Shown here: piece by piece, positions 16,981-24,817 of the stretch
How the letters are laid out: every line of letters begins with the position of its first letter
Position numbering within the stretch: the stretch's first letter is position 1
From: Mucilaginibacter yixingensis
GTDB taxonomy: Bacteria; Bacteroidota; Bacteroidia; Sphingobacteriales; Sphingobacteriaceae
Direction: 5' to 3'
NCBI RefSeq assembly: GCF_041080815.1
Contig: NZ_CP160205.1
Coordinates: 1,240,001-1,304,000 of the forward strand
DNA length: 64,000 bases
Made by a program: the position numbers and the translations under genes
Notes under the pieces: generated by a model
The model's input: only the letters and a program-made list of their open reading frames with translations
Database searches by the model: none
Told to the model about the DNA's origin: nothing

Positions 16981-17054
16981 CGGGATGTAGCGTAGCCCGG
17001 TATCGCGCCACATTTGGGATGTGGAGGCCGCAGGTTCGAATCCTGCCATCCCGA
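16981..17054 (+). tRNA. tRNA-Pro (TGG)
   Basis: Acceptor CGGGATG/CATCCCG, anticodon stem CCACA/TGTGG with loop TTTGGGA (anticodon TGG), T arm GCAGG-TTCGAAT-CCTGC, discriminator A, no CCA encoded. Confidence 0.95.
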
Positions 17055-17057
17055 CTT

Positions 17058-17097
17058 AAAAGGACAGATCAAGTTTATCTTGGTTTGTCCTTTTTTA
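17058..17097 (+). terminator. Rho-independent terminator after tRNA-Pro
   Basis: Stem AAAAGGACA/TGTCCTTTT with a 19-base loop region, followed by a T run. Confidence 0.8.
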
Positions 17098-17173
17098 TTT
17101 CCACGCATAATTGTTAATCAGTTGACAGAGACCTGATTAGTGAGCATACACCGATGGTTAAAAAGTTTAATAC

Positions 17174-18226
17174 TTATTCACTATCGGCATCCTGCACAAC
17201 TCGCATAATATTATTGCTGCCATAATTCTCCAGGGTTTTGGTTAACTGGGCTTTTATCTGTTTTACCAGTATCCTTGGGCTCAATACTCTCATTTTGGCG
17301 CCAAATCCTAATAATTCCCGTTCTAATTCAAAGTTCAGTATTACCTTGATACTAAATATTTTTCCGTTTATATCTTCACTTAACAGCTTTTGGGTATGGT
17401 GCAGCGGCTTGGTAACAACGTAAGGCGCATTGGCCGCGTCTATCCAAAATATCACCTCGCAATCGCGCTGACCGGGAGATTTAGTTACGCCGATACAGTC
17501 ATTATAATAAGTAGCCAGGTCTAGTGATCTGTTCTCTCTGTAAGGTTCTTCATGTTCTGCAACAGCTTGTATTCTGTCTAAAGCCAGGTTCAGAATATGG
17601 GCATTGCGTTTGTGGGGTACCCCTAAAACAAACCAGCGATTGCGATATTCTTTCAACAGATATCCGCTAAAACAAAACGAGCTGGCTTCTCTGGCTTTGA
17701 AGGATTGATAAGTAATACAAATGGTCTTTTTGGCTACAATAGCTTTACGAATCACCTCTATCCACTCCAGTCCTTTCAGATTATCGTTCTTCTCAAAATC
17801 AATTACCGGCGTACTCTGCGTTTTCTGGGTGTAGATCTTATCTTCCAGTTTACTCACCATTTCATTGAGATCGGTAAAATGGTTAAAGCCTTTAAACTGC
17901 TTTAATAAGCCGGATACCTCGCTCAAAACCAGCATATCCTGTTGATTTAGCGGACTGTTGGTAATGCTGTAATTCTTATCGCTGTAGGTATAATACTTTT
18001 TATCAACCACCACTATAGGCGCTTCATAGCCCAGTTTATTACTGCGCATCATTTCCATATCGGCCTGTACCGTGCGTCGGCTTACGCCGGTATCAATTCC
18101 CTGATATTCATATAGGGCATCGCTACAGGCGTCAATCAAATCGTCCAGCGTCCACTTCTTAAAACGGTTTTGCAGGCATTGGTCAATGGTTCGGTAGCGG
18201 ATCAGGGCGTTGCGGTTAACAGGCAT
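17174..18226 (-). CDS. WYL-domain transcriptional regulator
   Basis: 350-residue DeoR-type winged-helix protein with a C-terminal WYL ligand-sensing domain. The N-terminal HTH spans roughly residues 1-80 (IRYRTIDQCL ... SRRTVQADMEMMR); the WYL part covers about 150-310 (ICITYQSFKAREASSFCFSG, LLKEYRNRWFVLGV, LALDRIQAV). WYL proteins often control CRISPR, defence and RNA-repair genes and sense nucleic-acid-like ligands. It is divergent from rtcB; the shared operator at 18341-18360 lies between them, so it is the best candidate regulator of the whole RNA-repair locus. Confidence 0.9.
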   Translation of the reverse strand: MPVNRNALIRYRTIDQCLQNRFKKWTLDDLIDACSDALYEYQGIDTGVSRRTVQADMEMMRSNKLGYEAPIVVVDKKYYTYSDKNYSITNSPLNQQDMLVLSEVSGLLKQFKGFNHFTDLNEMVSKLEDKIYTQKTQSTPVIDFEKNDNLKGLEWIEVIRKAIVAKKTICITYQSFKAREASSFCFSGYLLKEYRNRWFVLGVPHKRNAHILNLALDRIQAVAEHEEPYRENRSLDLATYYNDCIGVTKSPGQRDCEVIFWIDAANAPYVVTKPLHHTQKLLSEDINGKIFSIKVILNFELERELLGFGAKMRVLSPRILVKQIKAQLTKTLENYGSNNIMRVVQDADSE

Positions 18227-18237
18227 AGGGTTATGAT

Positions 18238-18326
18238 TTTGAATTTCGGATGTTTTATTTCGGATTTTGAGATTCGAAAACTAAGATTAAACAAATCCGA
18301 AATAGAGCATCCGAAATCCGAATTTA
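18238..18326. repeat. Large imperfect inverted repeat between the WYL and rtcB genes
   Basis: The left arm (about 18238-18268: GAATTTCGGATG, then ATTTCGGATTTTG) and right arm (about 18292-18326: CAAATCCGAAAT, then CATCCGAAATCCGAATTT) are inverted copies around a 23-base centre. It resembles the REP-like intergenic palindromes common in this group. It may also end the leader of the divergent transcripts. Confidence 0.55.
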
Positions 18327-18340
18327 AAAAATCTTTTTTA

Positions 18341-18377
18341 CTGCGCAAATACACTGCGCACTTGATGTTTCTCTTTG
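18341..18377 (+). promoter_or_regulatory. rtcB promoter with shared 20-base operator
   Basis: CTGCGCAAATACACTGCGCA (18341-18360) contains two copies of the palindrome TGCGCA. Nine bases later comes TCTCTTTG, a -7-like box. The identical 20-mer with the identical 9-base gap to TTTCTTTG occurs before the Ro gene (22649-22685). Since the -33 position falls inside the 20-mer, activator-dependent initiation is plausible. Confidence 0.75.
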
Positions 18378-18409
18378 TAGTGTCGAAAGGCTAAACCTGT
18401 TCACAAACG

Positions 18410-18436
18410 CCCCCTCTCCCGATACGGGGAGAGGGG
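18410..18436. repeat. GC-rich hairpin before rtcB
   Basis: CCCCCTCTCCC and GGGGAGAGGGG flank GATAC. It is a strong hairpin between promoter and coding sequence; the nearby CCCCCTTCAGGGGGCC at 18510-18525 belongs to the same repeat style. Confidence 0.5.
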
Positions 18437-18482
18437 TTTTGGCCCGGAGACATTTAAATGATTAAATTACAAACTCAGTTTT

Positions 18483-19985
18483 ATGAGAAAACAGCATAGC
18501 CCAGAAACACTCCCCCTTCAGGGGGCCGGGGGGCAAAAAGAGAAAATAGGCAACAACGAGTTAAAGGCGTTGGGTATTAATGATGTAGAGATATTGGTAA
18601 ACTTTAGTCGCGTGGCTAATGGCTTGCTGAAACACAACGTAATGGCCAAGCCCGAAATACTGGCCAATTTAGAAGCCTTGATTCACGACCCGATGCCTTA
18701 CGCCCTAAAGAAAGGCGGCAAGTTTAAAAACCTGGCCGATGACGTGATTGCCCTGCGTAAAGAAGGCAAGTTTGTAAAGCAGGAGCGCGGCAACTTTAAG
18801 CTGAAAGAAGAGATAGCCGATTTCCCGGTGTGGGGACTGGAAAATATTGAGGTAGGGGCCCTTGCGCAGATGCGTACTGCGGTACAGCTGCCCATTGCCG
18901 TGGCGGGCGCTTTAATGCCCGACGCACACCAGGGTTATGGCCTGCCTATTGGCGGTGTGCTGGCTACTACGGCCAATACCATTATTCCGTTTGCGGTGGG
19001 GGTGGATATTGCCTGCCGTATGTGCCTGAGTATTTTTGATTTGCCTGCCGAAGCGATTGATACCGAGACAGACAAGCTGAAAAATATACTGGTTGATAAC
19101 ACTTACTTCGGGATGGGGTGCACTACCAAATCATATTTTGACAGCTCGTTGTTTGATAGTAAAACCTGGGGCGAAACCAAGCTGATCCGTTCGCTTAAAG
19201 ACAGAGCTTATGCACAATTAGGTACCAGTGGCACCGGCAACCACTTTGTGGAATGGGGCGAACTGACCTTGACCGAGGGTGCGTTGGATGATATCCCGGC
19301 GGGTAAATACCTGGCCTTGCTTTCGCACTCGGGCTCACGCGGGTTTGGGGGCGCCGTGGCCGACTATTACAGTCGCATAGCCATGACCAAAACCAAATTG
19401 CCTGCCGAGGCCAAACACCTGGCTTGGTTAGATTTGGATAAAGACGAAGGGCAGGAGTACTGGATAGCCATGAACCTGGCCGGCGAATATGCCAGCGCCA
19501 ACCACCATGAGATTCATAACAAAATCGCTCGCGCTTTGGGCGTTAAACCCATCAGCAGGATTGAGAACCACCACAACTTTGCCTGGAAAGAACACCTGGC
19601 CGACGGCACCGAAGTAATAGTACACCGCAAAGGCGCCACACCGGCCGGCGAAGGTGTGTTAGGCATCATCCCCGGCAGCATGAGTACGCCAGGTTTCCTG
19701 GTGCGTGGTAAAGGCGATGCGTCGAGCATCAACTCCGCCAGTCACGGCGCGGGTAGGGCCATGAGCCGAAGCGCCGCCTTCAAAACGCTGGATAAAGCTT
19801 TGATTGCCGCCAACCTGGTAGAAAAGCGCATTACCCTGATGGGTAGCGACGTAGACGAAGCCCCAATGGCTTATAAAGACATCCACACCGTTATGGCCGC
19901 CCAGCATGACCTGGTAGAAGTGTTAGCCAAATTTGAGCCAAGGATTGTAAGGATGGCGGATGCGAGGGAGAAGCCGGAGGATTAG
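18483..19985 (+). CDS. rtcB: RNA-splicing ligase RtcB
   Basis: GTP- and Mn-dependent ligase joining RNA 2',3'-cyclic-phosphate (or 3'-phosphate) ends to 5'-OH ends; it repairs tRNAs and other RNAs cut by endonucleases. Conserved residues seen are D175 and C178 (AVGVDIACRM), H254 (GTGNHFVEWGE), H282 (SHSGSRG), H363/H364 (ENHHNF), and the guanylated His H421 in NSASHGAGRAMSRS; DAHQGYGLPIGG is also typical. The body is full-length. The first ~20 codons are encoded by GC-rich intergenic repeat sequence (TLPLQGAGG) and may be untranslated, so the start is uncertain. The gene is under the same promoter-operator as the Ro protein. Confidence 0.95.
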   Translation: MRKQHSPETLPLQGAGGQKEKIGNNELKALGINDVEILVNFSRVANGLLKHNVMAKPEILANLEALIHDPMPYALKKGGKFKNLADDVIALRKEGKFVKQERGNFKLKEEIADFPVWGLENIEVGALAQMRTAVQLPIAVAGALMPDAHQGYGLPIGGVLATTANTIIPFAVGVDIACRMCLSIFDLPAEAIDTETDKLKNILVDNTYFGMGCTTKSYFDSSLFDSKTWGETKLIRSLKDRAYAQLGTSGTGNHFVEWGELTLTEGALDDIPAGKYLALLSHSGSRGFGGAVADYYSRIAMTKTKLPAEAKHLAWLDLDKDEGQEYWIAMNLAGEYASANHHEIHNKIARALGVKPISRIENHHNFAWKEHLADGTEVIVHRKGATPAGEGVLGIIPGSMSTPGFLVRGKGDASSINSASHGAGRAMSRSAAFKTLDKALIAANLVEKRITLMGSDVDEAPMAYKDIHTVMAAQHDLVEVLAKFEPRIVRMADAREKPED

Positions 19986-20074
19986 AGGAGGGCTTTTTCT
20001 GGCACGGGTGTGTGGTTTTTATCTAATATGTTAAATTAAGGGATTTTAACTATTATTGATCAACTTAAATCAAT

Positions 20075-22528
20075 ATGGAAATCAACGAAATATTAGAAAG
20101 TATTATTACAGGCAATAGCACCTTGTTTACGGGTTCAGGGTTTTCTTATGGTACCACTAATATTCTTGGCAAGAGTCCAATTACCGCCGTACCGCTAACT
20201 GAGAAACTTTATAAAGATGCGGGAATAGATGAAAATGATAATGACCTGAAAAATGCTTCGCATTTTTATATAGACACATTTTCCGAATATGATTTAATTA
20301 AGCTACTTCGAGAAAATTATACGATAACAAAGGTAACTGATTCTCATTTGACAATTGCAGATTTGCCTTGGAAACGTATTTATACGACAAACTATGATAA
20401 TGCTTTGGAATTGGCGTCCCATCAAAATAATAAACTTCTAACCCCAATAATATTATCAGAAAGGATCGATCAATATAAAGATAAAAGAACCTTGTGTGTA
20501 CATCTGAATGGTTACATAGATCGCCTCACCCCTAATTCCCTGTACAAGGACTTTAAGCTTACTGATGCTAGTTATTTGACAACAGATTTTTTAATAAGTA
20601 GCTGGATTGATTTATTTAGAAGTGATATTGAAACTTCCAAAGTCGTTCTATTTATTGGATTTTCTTTAATTAGTGATTTAGACTTATCGCGAATAATATC
20701 TACGCATTCAAAAAGAGACAACTTAGTCTTTATCGTAAAACCCAATGAGTCACAGCTACTTATTAAAAGACTCAAAAAATATGGAACTGTATTTGACTTG
20801 GGTATTGACGGTTTAGCAGAAGCCATTAAACAAAAGCAATTGACGTTTGAAAAACCTGACGATAAGGAAATGATATTACAATCATTTACACTTAGTAATG
20901 TATCAGGTAATTCTCCGAAACTGAAGGACAAAGATATTTTTGATTTACTTTTTAAAGGTGATAGTAACACTGATTTAATTCATTACTCGCTGGTAAATCC
21001 AGATCAATATAGATACTACATCAAGAGAGAACAGATAGAGGACGTAGTTGATTACATAAAAAAAGGAGGAAAGAACATCTTAATTCATTCTGATTTAGGA
21101 AATGGAAAAACCTTGTTTTTGGAAGGGTTAATGGATCAGCTAAAAAATTTAGACTATAGGGTTTACAAATTCAACAAATATTACGATACTACTTTCGATG
21201 AAATAGAATATCTATGTACCAAGGTGCATAGATGTATACTTATTATTGAAAAATATAGCGATCACTTCGATTTATTGCGAAAAATAGCACTTTTTAGAAC
21301 TAGCGACATTACAATCATCGTTTCCGATAGATCAATTATAAATGACACGGTATATCTAACTTTAGAGAAGGTCATTTTTGAAGAGAGTTATCTGATTAAA
21401 GACTTGAATAAGCTTTCGTTAATCGAAGTAACGAATCTTATGCAAATGATTTCCCATTATGGTTTATGGGGTAATTATTCTTCCCAGAAAGATGATGTTA
21501 AGAGGAAAATTATAACAGATGATTGCAAGAGTTCATTTAGGCTATTCTTACTTCATTTATTAGCCTCTCCTGATATTAAAGAGCGCTTCAATAAGCTCTT
21601 AAGATTTATAAAGGACGCTAATGAATCCTTTTTTGACGCGACTCTATTAATTTTAGCCAGTAACGTTTTTGAATTTCATCTAGACCTAAATAAGTTAATC
21701 TACATTCTTGACGATGAGCTTATTAATAACCCGTCGTTTTACAGCAATGATCAATTAAAAGAGGTTTTAAATTTTCATGAGTCGAAAATTTATGTCCGCT
21801 CTTCGATTCTTGCCCAATCGTTACTTTCTCAACCACAATTTCATCACAGTCTAATAATCTTATTGATTAAAGTCTTTCGAAAACTAGATAATAGGACTTT
21901 TGATAAGAACAATTATCAAATACTAAAAAGTCTTGTATCGTTTTCAAGGTTACAGAGTATCTTTAACTTAAAGGAAAACTCTCATTTTAAAGCTGTTGTT
22001 TTGAATTTTTATGAAGAAATCAAGGATACGAAATTTGCTTCTAAGAATCCTTTTTTTTGGCTACAGTACGCTATCGCAAGATTGTCTTCAAGAGATTATC
22101 CAATAGCAGATAAATATTTTCAAACAGCTTATAGTTTCGCACGGGCTAATGACGAGTTCGATACTTTCCATATTGATAACCATTTTGCTCGGCATATATT
22201 GGAGAACGAGATTTATAACGGATCTGATGACACTGCTATGGAGCAATTTATCAAAGCTCACAACATGCTATCCGTGAAGACTAGTGTTAATGAAAACCGA
22301 CACTATCCAATAAGAGTAGCCACGAATTATGGGAGATTTTACGACAGATATTATAAAAATTTCTCACTTCAGAATAAGAAAGTATTTATAATTTCCTGTA
22401 GAGAGATTATGCTTAAAATTATTGAATACAAAACATCGGTAGATTACGAGCGATGGAATAAATCGGTAATGGTCTGTGAAAGTGAACTTAACCGTATTCT
22501 TGATAAGGAGGGGGACTTTAAAATATAA
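20075..22528 (+). CDS. SIR2-domain protein with P-loop NTPase-like region
   Basis: 817 residues, visibly more AT-rich than all neighbours, so probably acquired. The N-terminal 240 residues look like the SIR2_2 NAD-binding domain of prokaryotic defence proteins (TLFTGSGFSYG, PWKRIYTTNYDNALE, CVHLNGYID, FIGFSLISDLDL). Near residues 338-347 is a Walker A-like NILIHSDLGNGKT followed by a Walker B-like CILIIEK, suggesting a STAND-type NTPase; the C-terminal part is helical and repeat-like. Architectures of SIR2 plus P-loop plus helical sensor deplete NAD during phage infection. It separates rtcB from the Ro gene, in the same direction. Function here is inferred, not proven. Confidence 0.8.
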   Translation: MEINEILESIITGNSTLFTGSGFSYGTTNILGKSPITAVPLTEKLYKDAGIDENDNDLKNASHFYIDTFSEYDLIKLLRENYTITKVTDSHLTIADLPWKRIYTTNYDNALELASHQNNKLLTPIILSERIDQYKDKRTLCVHLNGYIDRLTPNSLYKDFKLTDASYLTTDFLISSWIDLFRSDIETSKVVLFIGFSLISDLDLSRIISTHSKRDNLVFIVKPNESQLLIKRLKKYGTVFDLGIDGLAEAIKQKQLTFEKPDDKEMILQSFTLSNVSGNSPKLKDKDIFDLLFKGDSNTDLIHYSLVNPDQYRYYIKREQIEDVVDYIKKGGKNILIHSDLGNGKTLFLEGLMDQLKNLDYRVYKFNKYYDTTFDEIEYLCTKVHRCILIIEKYSDHFDLLRKIALFRTSDITIIVSDRSIINDTVYLTLEKVIFEESYLIKDLNKLSLIEVTNLMQMISHYGLWGNYSSQKDDVKRKIITDDCKSSFRLFLLHLLASPDIKERFNKLLRFIKDANESFFDATLLILASNVFEFHLDLNKLIYILDDELINNPSFYSNDQLKEVLNFHESKIYVRSSILAQSLLSQPQFHHSLIILLIKVFRKLDNRTFDKNNYQILKSLVSFSRLQSIFNLKENSHFKAVVLNFYEEIKDTKFASKNPFFWLQYAIARLSSRDYPIADKYFQTAYSFARANDEFDTFHIDNHFARHILENEIYNGSDDTAMEQFIKAHNMLSVKTSVNENRHYPIRVATNYGRFYDRYYKNFSLQNKKVFIISCREIMLKIIEYKTSVDYERWNKSVMVCESELNRILDKEGDFKI

Positions 22529-22552
22529 TGGCCCTGCTACCGCAAGCCTCTC

Positions 22553-22612
22553 CCGGCGAGACTCGAACTCTTCCTCATAAATAGAGAATAGTTCGGGGCT
22601 CGCCGGTTTTTA
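22553..22612 (+). terminator. Long hairpin with T tail after the SIR2 gene
   Basis: Outer stem CCGGCGAG/CTCGCCGG and inner stem CGAACT/AGTTCG, followed by TTTTTAAA. Read on the minus strand, the left arm GAGTTCGAGTCTCGCCGG resembles the T-arm and acceptor of a tRNA, possibly a relic of the SIR2 insertion. Confidence 0.6.
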
Positions 22613-22648
22613 AATAAAACCCTCACCTTTTTTCAAAATAATTTCCAC

Positions 22649-22685
22649 CTGCGCAAATACACTGCGCAGTGCCTCAATTTCTTTG
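22649..22685 (+). promoter_or_regulatory. Ro-gene promoter with shared 20-base operator
   Basis: The same CTGCGCAAATACACTGCGCA as at 18341-18360, followed after 9 bases by TTTCTTTG. This puts the Ro protein and RtcB under common control, with the SIR2 gene outside the regulon unit. Confidence 0.78.
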
Positions 22686-22716
22686 TATCAACATAAAGAA
22701 AAAAAGGAGGTTCACA

Positions 22717-24303
22717 ATGAAATTCAACCTGTTAAGCAAAGTCAGAAACCAAACGGTTAACCACGAGGGGGCTAAAGCGTTTACGCTGTCACCGGAGATG
22801 GAGCTGTATACCGCCGTGGTTACCTGGAGCTTGAACGACTCTTTTTATGAAAAGGACCAGGCGCGTTTACAGCGTCTGCAAAAATTGATTGCCGTGTGCA
22901 ACCCGGTGTTTGTGGGTAAGCTGGCCGTATACGCCCGCACCAAAATGTATATGCGTTCGGTACCGCTGGTGCTGGTGACTGAATTGGCCAAACTGCACCG
23001 CGGCGACGATCTGGTGGCCCGGGTTACAGACGGCGTGATCGGCCGTGCAGACGAGATTACCGAACTTTTGGCCTGCTACGAATTGCTGAACGAGCGTAAA
23101 GGCACCAAAAAGCTTAACCGCCTGAGCAAGCAGTTGCAAAAAGGTTTGTCGACCGCGTTTAACCGTTTCGACGAGTACCAGTTTGGTAAATACAACCGCG
23201 ATGGCGCCATCAAACTGCGCGATGCCTTGTTTCTGGTTCACCCAAAAGCAAAGGACGAGTTGCAGCAGGTGCTGTTTAACAAAATAGCCAATAACGATCT
23301 GCAAACGCCATACACCTGGGAAACAGAGCTATCGGCGCTGGGTCAGATAGGTTTTGATAGCGACGAAGCTAAGGCAATAGCTTTCTGCGCTAAGTGGGAG
23401 GAACTGATAGACAGCGGTAAGCTGGGCTACATGGCCCTGCTGCGTAACCTGCGCAACATACAGGAGGCCGGTGTAAGCTACAAGCACTTTGAAAAAGTGT
23501 GTGCCCGCCTGGCCAATGCCGACGAGGTTGCCCGGGCAAAACAGTTTCCGTTCCGTTACCTGGCGGCCTATCGCGAGCTGGTTAATCCGGCGGTTACCAG
23601 GGTGCCTGCGCAAAGCATGGTTAAAAAGCTGACCAACCTGCTACAAGACAACAAAGGTTACACCGGCGAGTTGCTGGACGCACTGGAGAAAGCGGTACAG
23701 GCCAGCGCCGCCAACATTAAAGGCTTTGACCATAATACCCGTGTGCTGCTGGCTTGCGATGTATCGGGATCAATGCAAACACCGGTATCGGCAAAATCAA
23801 AAGTATTGCTGTATGATGTGGGGGTAATGCTGGCCATGTTGCTGCAAAGCCGTTGTAAAAACGTAGAGGTGGGCATGTTTGGTAATATTTGGAAAACCAT
23901 AGCTGTGCCACGCAATAACATCTTAGGCAACGTACAGGAGTTTTATCGCCGCGAGGGCGAGGTGGGTTATAGCACCAATGGCTACCTGGTTATCAAAGAT
24001 CTATTGTTGCGTAAGGTAAAAATGGACAAGGTAATGTTATTTACCGATGCCCAGTTATGGAACAGTTCATCAACCACAGGCGATCATATACAGCCTTTAT
24101 GGTTACGCTACAAAGCAGAGGTATCGCCAAACGCGAAGCTCTACCTGTTTGACCTGAAAGGTTACGGACAAGCACCATTGCAGGTATTGCGCAATGATGT
24201 TTACCTGGTAGCCGGCTGGAGTGATAAAGTTTTTGAGGTGTTAGCCGCCTTAGAAAACGGAGGCTCGGCTCTGGATGCCATCAATAGCATAGAACTATTA
24301 TAA
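22717..24303 (+). CDS. rsr: Ro60/TROVE-domain RNA-binding protein (Rsr)
   Basis: 528-residue ortholog of the Ro autoantigen: a ring of HEAT-like repeats (TROVE module, about residues 15-330) that binds Y RNAs on its outside and single-stranded ends of damaged RNAs in its hole, followed by a von Willebrand A domain with the metal site DVSGSM (about residue 350) and later FTDAQLW. In Deinococcus and Salmonella, Rsr works with Y RNAs, and in Deinococcus with polynucleotide phosphorylase. The start is set at ATG 22717, which has a perfect AGGAGG eight bases upstream; the GTG at 22669 lies in the operator. Six Y-RNA-like RNAs follow directly downstream. Confidence 0.95.
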   Translation: MKFNLLSKVRNQTVNHEGAKAFTLSPEMELYTAVVTWSLNDSFYEKDQARLQRLQKLIAVCNPVFVGKLAVYARTKMYMRSVPLVLVTELAKLHRGDDLVARVTDGVIGRADEITELLACYELLNERKGTKKLNRLSKQLQKGLSTAFNRFDEYQFGKYNRDGAIKLRDALFLVHPKAKDELQQVLFNKIANNDLQTPYTWETELSALGQIGFDSDEAKAIAFCAKWEELIDSGKLGYMALLRNLRNIQEAGVSYKHFEKVCARLANADEVARAKQFPFRYLAAYRELVNPAVTRVPAQSMVKKLTNLLQDNKGYTGELLDALEKAVQASAANIKGFDHNTRVLLACDVSGSMQTPVSAKSKVLLYDVGVMLAMLLQSRCKNVEVGMFGNIWKTIAVPRNNILGNVQEFYRREGEVGYSTNGYLVIKDLLLRKVKMDKVMLFTDAQLWNSSSTTGDHIQPLWLRYKAEVSPNAKLYLFDLKGYGQAPLQVLRNDVYLVAGWSDKVFEVLAALENGGSALDAINSIELL

Positions 24304-24307
24304 CCAA

Positions 24308-24335
24308 GTATGGGGCGTTAACACCCCATACTTTT
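24308..24335 (+). terminator. Terminator between the Ro gene and the RNA array
   Basis: Perfect 8-bp stem GTATGGGG/CCCCATAC with an 8-base loop and TTTT. It would limit read-through into the array or serve as a processing point. Confidence 0.7.
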
Positions 24336-24351
24336 AAAGAAATTAAAGAAT

Positions 24352-24473
24352 AAGGATGCCGTAGAAACGGGTTACTTCGCTCCGACCATGGGGGAGGGCA
24401 GTGTGGCGAAGGCCATGCTGAGGGTTCGAGTCCCTAAGGCGCACCCCCGGCCCGCGTTCGCCTGTTGCTCCTT
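24352..24473 (+). ncRNA. Y-RNA-like RNA 1 of the array
   Basis: Closing stem AAGGA/TCCTT, conserved 5' strand GATGCCGTA and inner stem ACGGG/CCTGT, then TTACTTCG as in the other units. The insert can fold as a mini-tRNA: outer GGGGG/CCCCC helix, hairpin CAGTGTGGC-GAAG-GCCATGCTG, and a T-arm-like AGGG-TTCGAGT-CCCT. The closing-stem pattern corresponds to the Ro-binding helix of bacterial Y RNAs (YrlA). Confidence 0.75.
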
Positions 24474-24485
24474 ATAAAATATAAA

Positions 24486-24583
24486 AGAAGGTGTCGTAAA
24501 TAAGTCTTACTTCGATCAGGGAACCGTTGCCGGGCAATATGCTACGGGCGGGATGAAATTGGCTTGTTGCTTATTGCCCTTCT
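24486..24583 (+). ncRNA. Y-RNA-like RNA 2 of the array
   Basis: Closing stem AGAAGG/CCTTCT, conserved TGTCGTA on the 5' strand, inner stem AATAAG/CTTATT and CTTACTTCG, with CTTGTTGC on the 3' side. The insert has no clear T arm; it holds GC-rich words (GTTGCCGGGCAA, CTACGGGCGGG) that may form a different domain. A short T run follows the closing stem. Confidence 0.68.
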
Positions 24584-24602
24584 TTTTAAAGAAACTAAAA
24601 TA

Positions 24603-24735
24603 TTAAGGTGCCGTAAATATGCGCTACTTCGTGTCGCCGGTTCGATTCCGGTCTGTGGGAAGCAATTTCCGTAGTAGCTCAGTTGGTAGAGCAGAAAGCC
24701 GTCAGGCCGTTGCGCATATTGACTATCGCCCTTAA
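24603..24735 (+). ncRNA. Y-RNA-like RNA 3 with permuted tRNA-like insert
   Basis: Closing stem TTAAGG/CCTTAA, conserved TGCCGTAA, perfect inner stem AATATGCGC/GCGCATATT and CTACTTCG. The insert runs in the order T arm (GCCGG-TTCGATT-CCGGT), acceptor-like 9-bp hairpin CTGTGGGAA-GCAA-TTTCCGTAG capped by a GNRA-type loop, then D arm (GCTC-AGTTGGTA-GAGC). This is a tRNA whose anticodon arm is replaced by the Ro-binding stem and whose ends are joined, the arrangement known for YrlA RNAs. Confidence 0.85.
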
Positions 24736-24743
24736 AAAAATAA

Positions 24744-24814
24744 AGAAGATGCCGTGGGTCAGCGTTACTTCGCCTGTCACGCAAAATTAAACGTTGACTA
24801 ATCGTTGCTCTTCT
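24744..24814 (+). ncRNA. Y-RNA-like RNA 4, minimal unit
   Basis: Only 71 bases. Closing stem AGAAGA/TCTTCT, conserved ATGCCGT, inner stem GTCAGCGTT/AACGTTGAC and ACTTCG; 3' side ATCGTTGC. The insert is just about 20 bases and contains CGCCTGTCACGC, which matches the anticodon loop region of tRNA-Asp (GTC). It has no T arm. Confidence 0.7.
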
Positions 24815-24817
24815 TTT

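Noticed and set aside
16723..16995. 90-codon plus-strand ORF before tRNA-Pro
   Set aside because: It overlaps the tRNA and its promoter, and composition is that of AT-rich noncoding DNA.
16860..17108. 82-codon minus-strand ORF over tRNA-Pro
   Set aside because: WQDSNLRPPHP is the well-known false translation of a tRNA-Pro gene.
24620..24690. Ordinary tRNA gene in the array
   Set aside because: T arm precedes the D arm and no anticodon arm is present, so it is not a normal tRNA; it fits a permuted Y-RNA insert.
24542..24784. 80-codon minus-strand ORF across the RNA array
   Set aside because: It covers Y-like RNAs 2-4, whose compensatory stems explain the sequence; the protein has no recognisable pattern.
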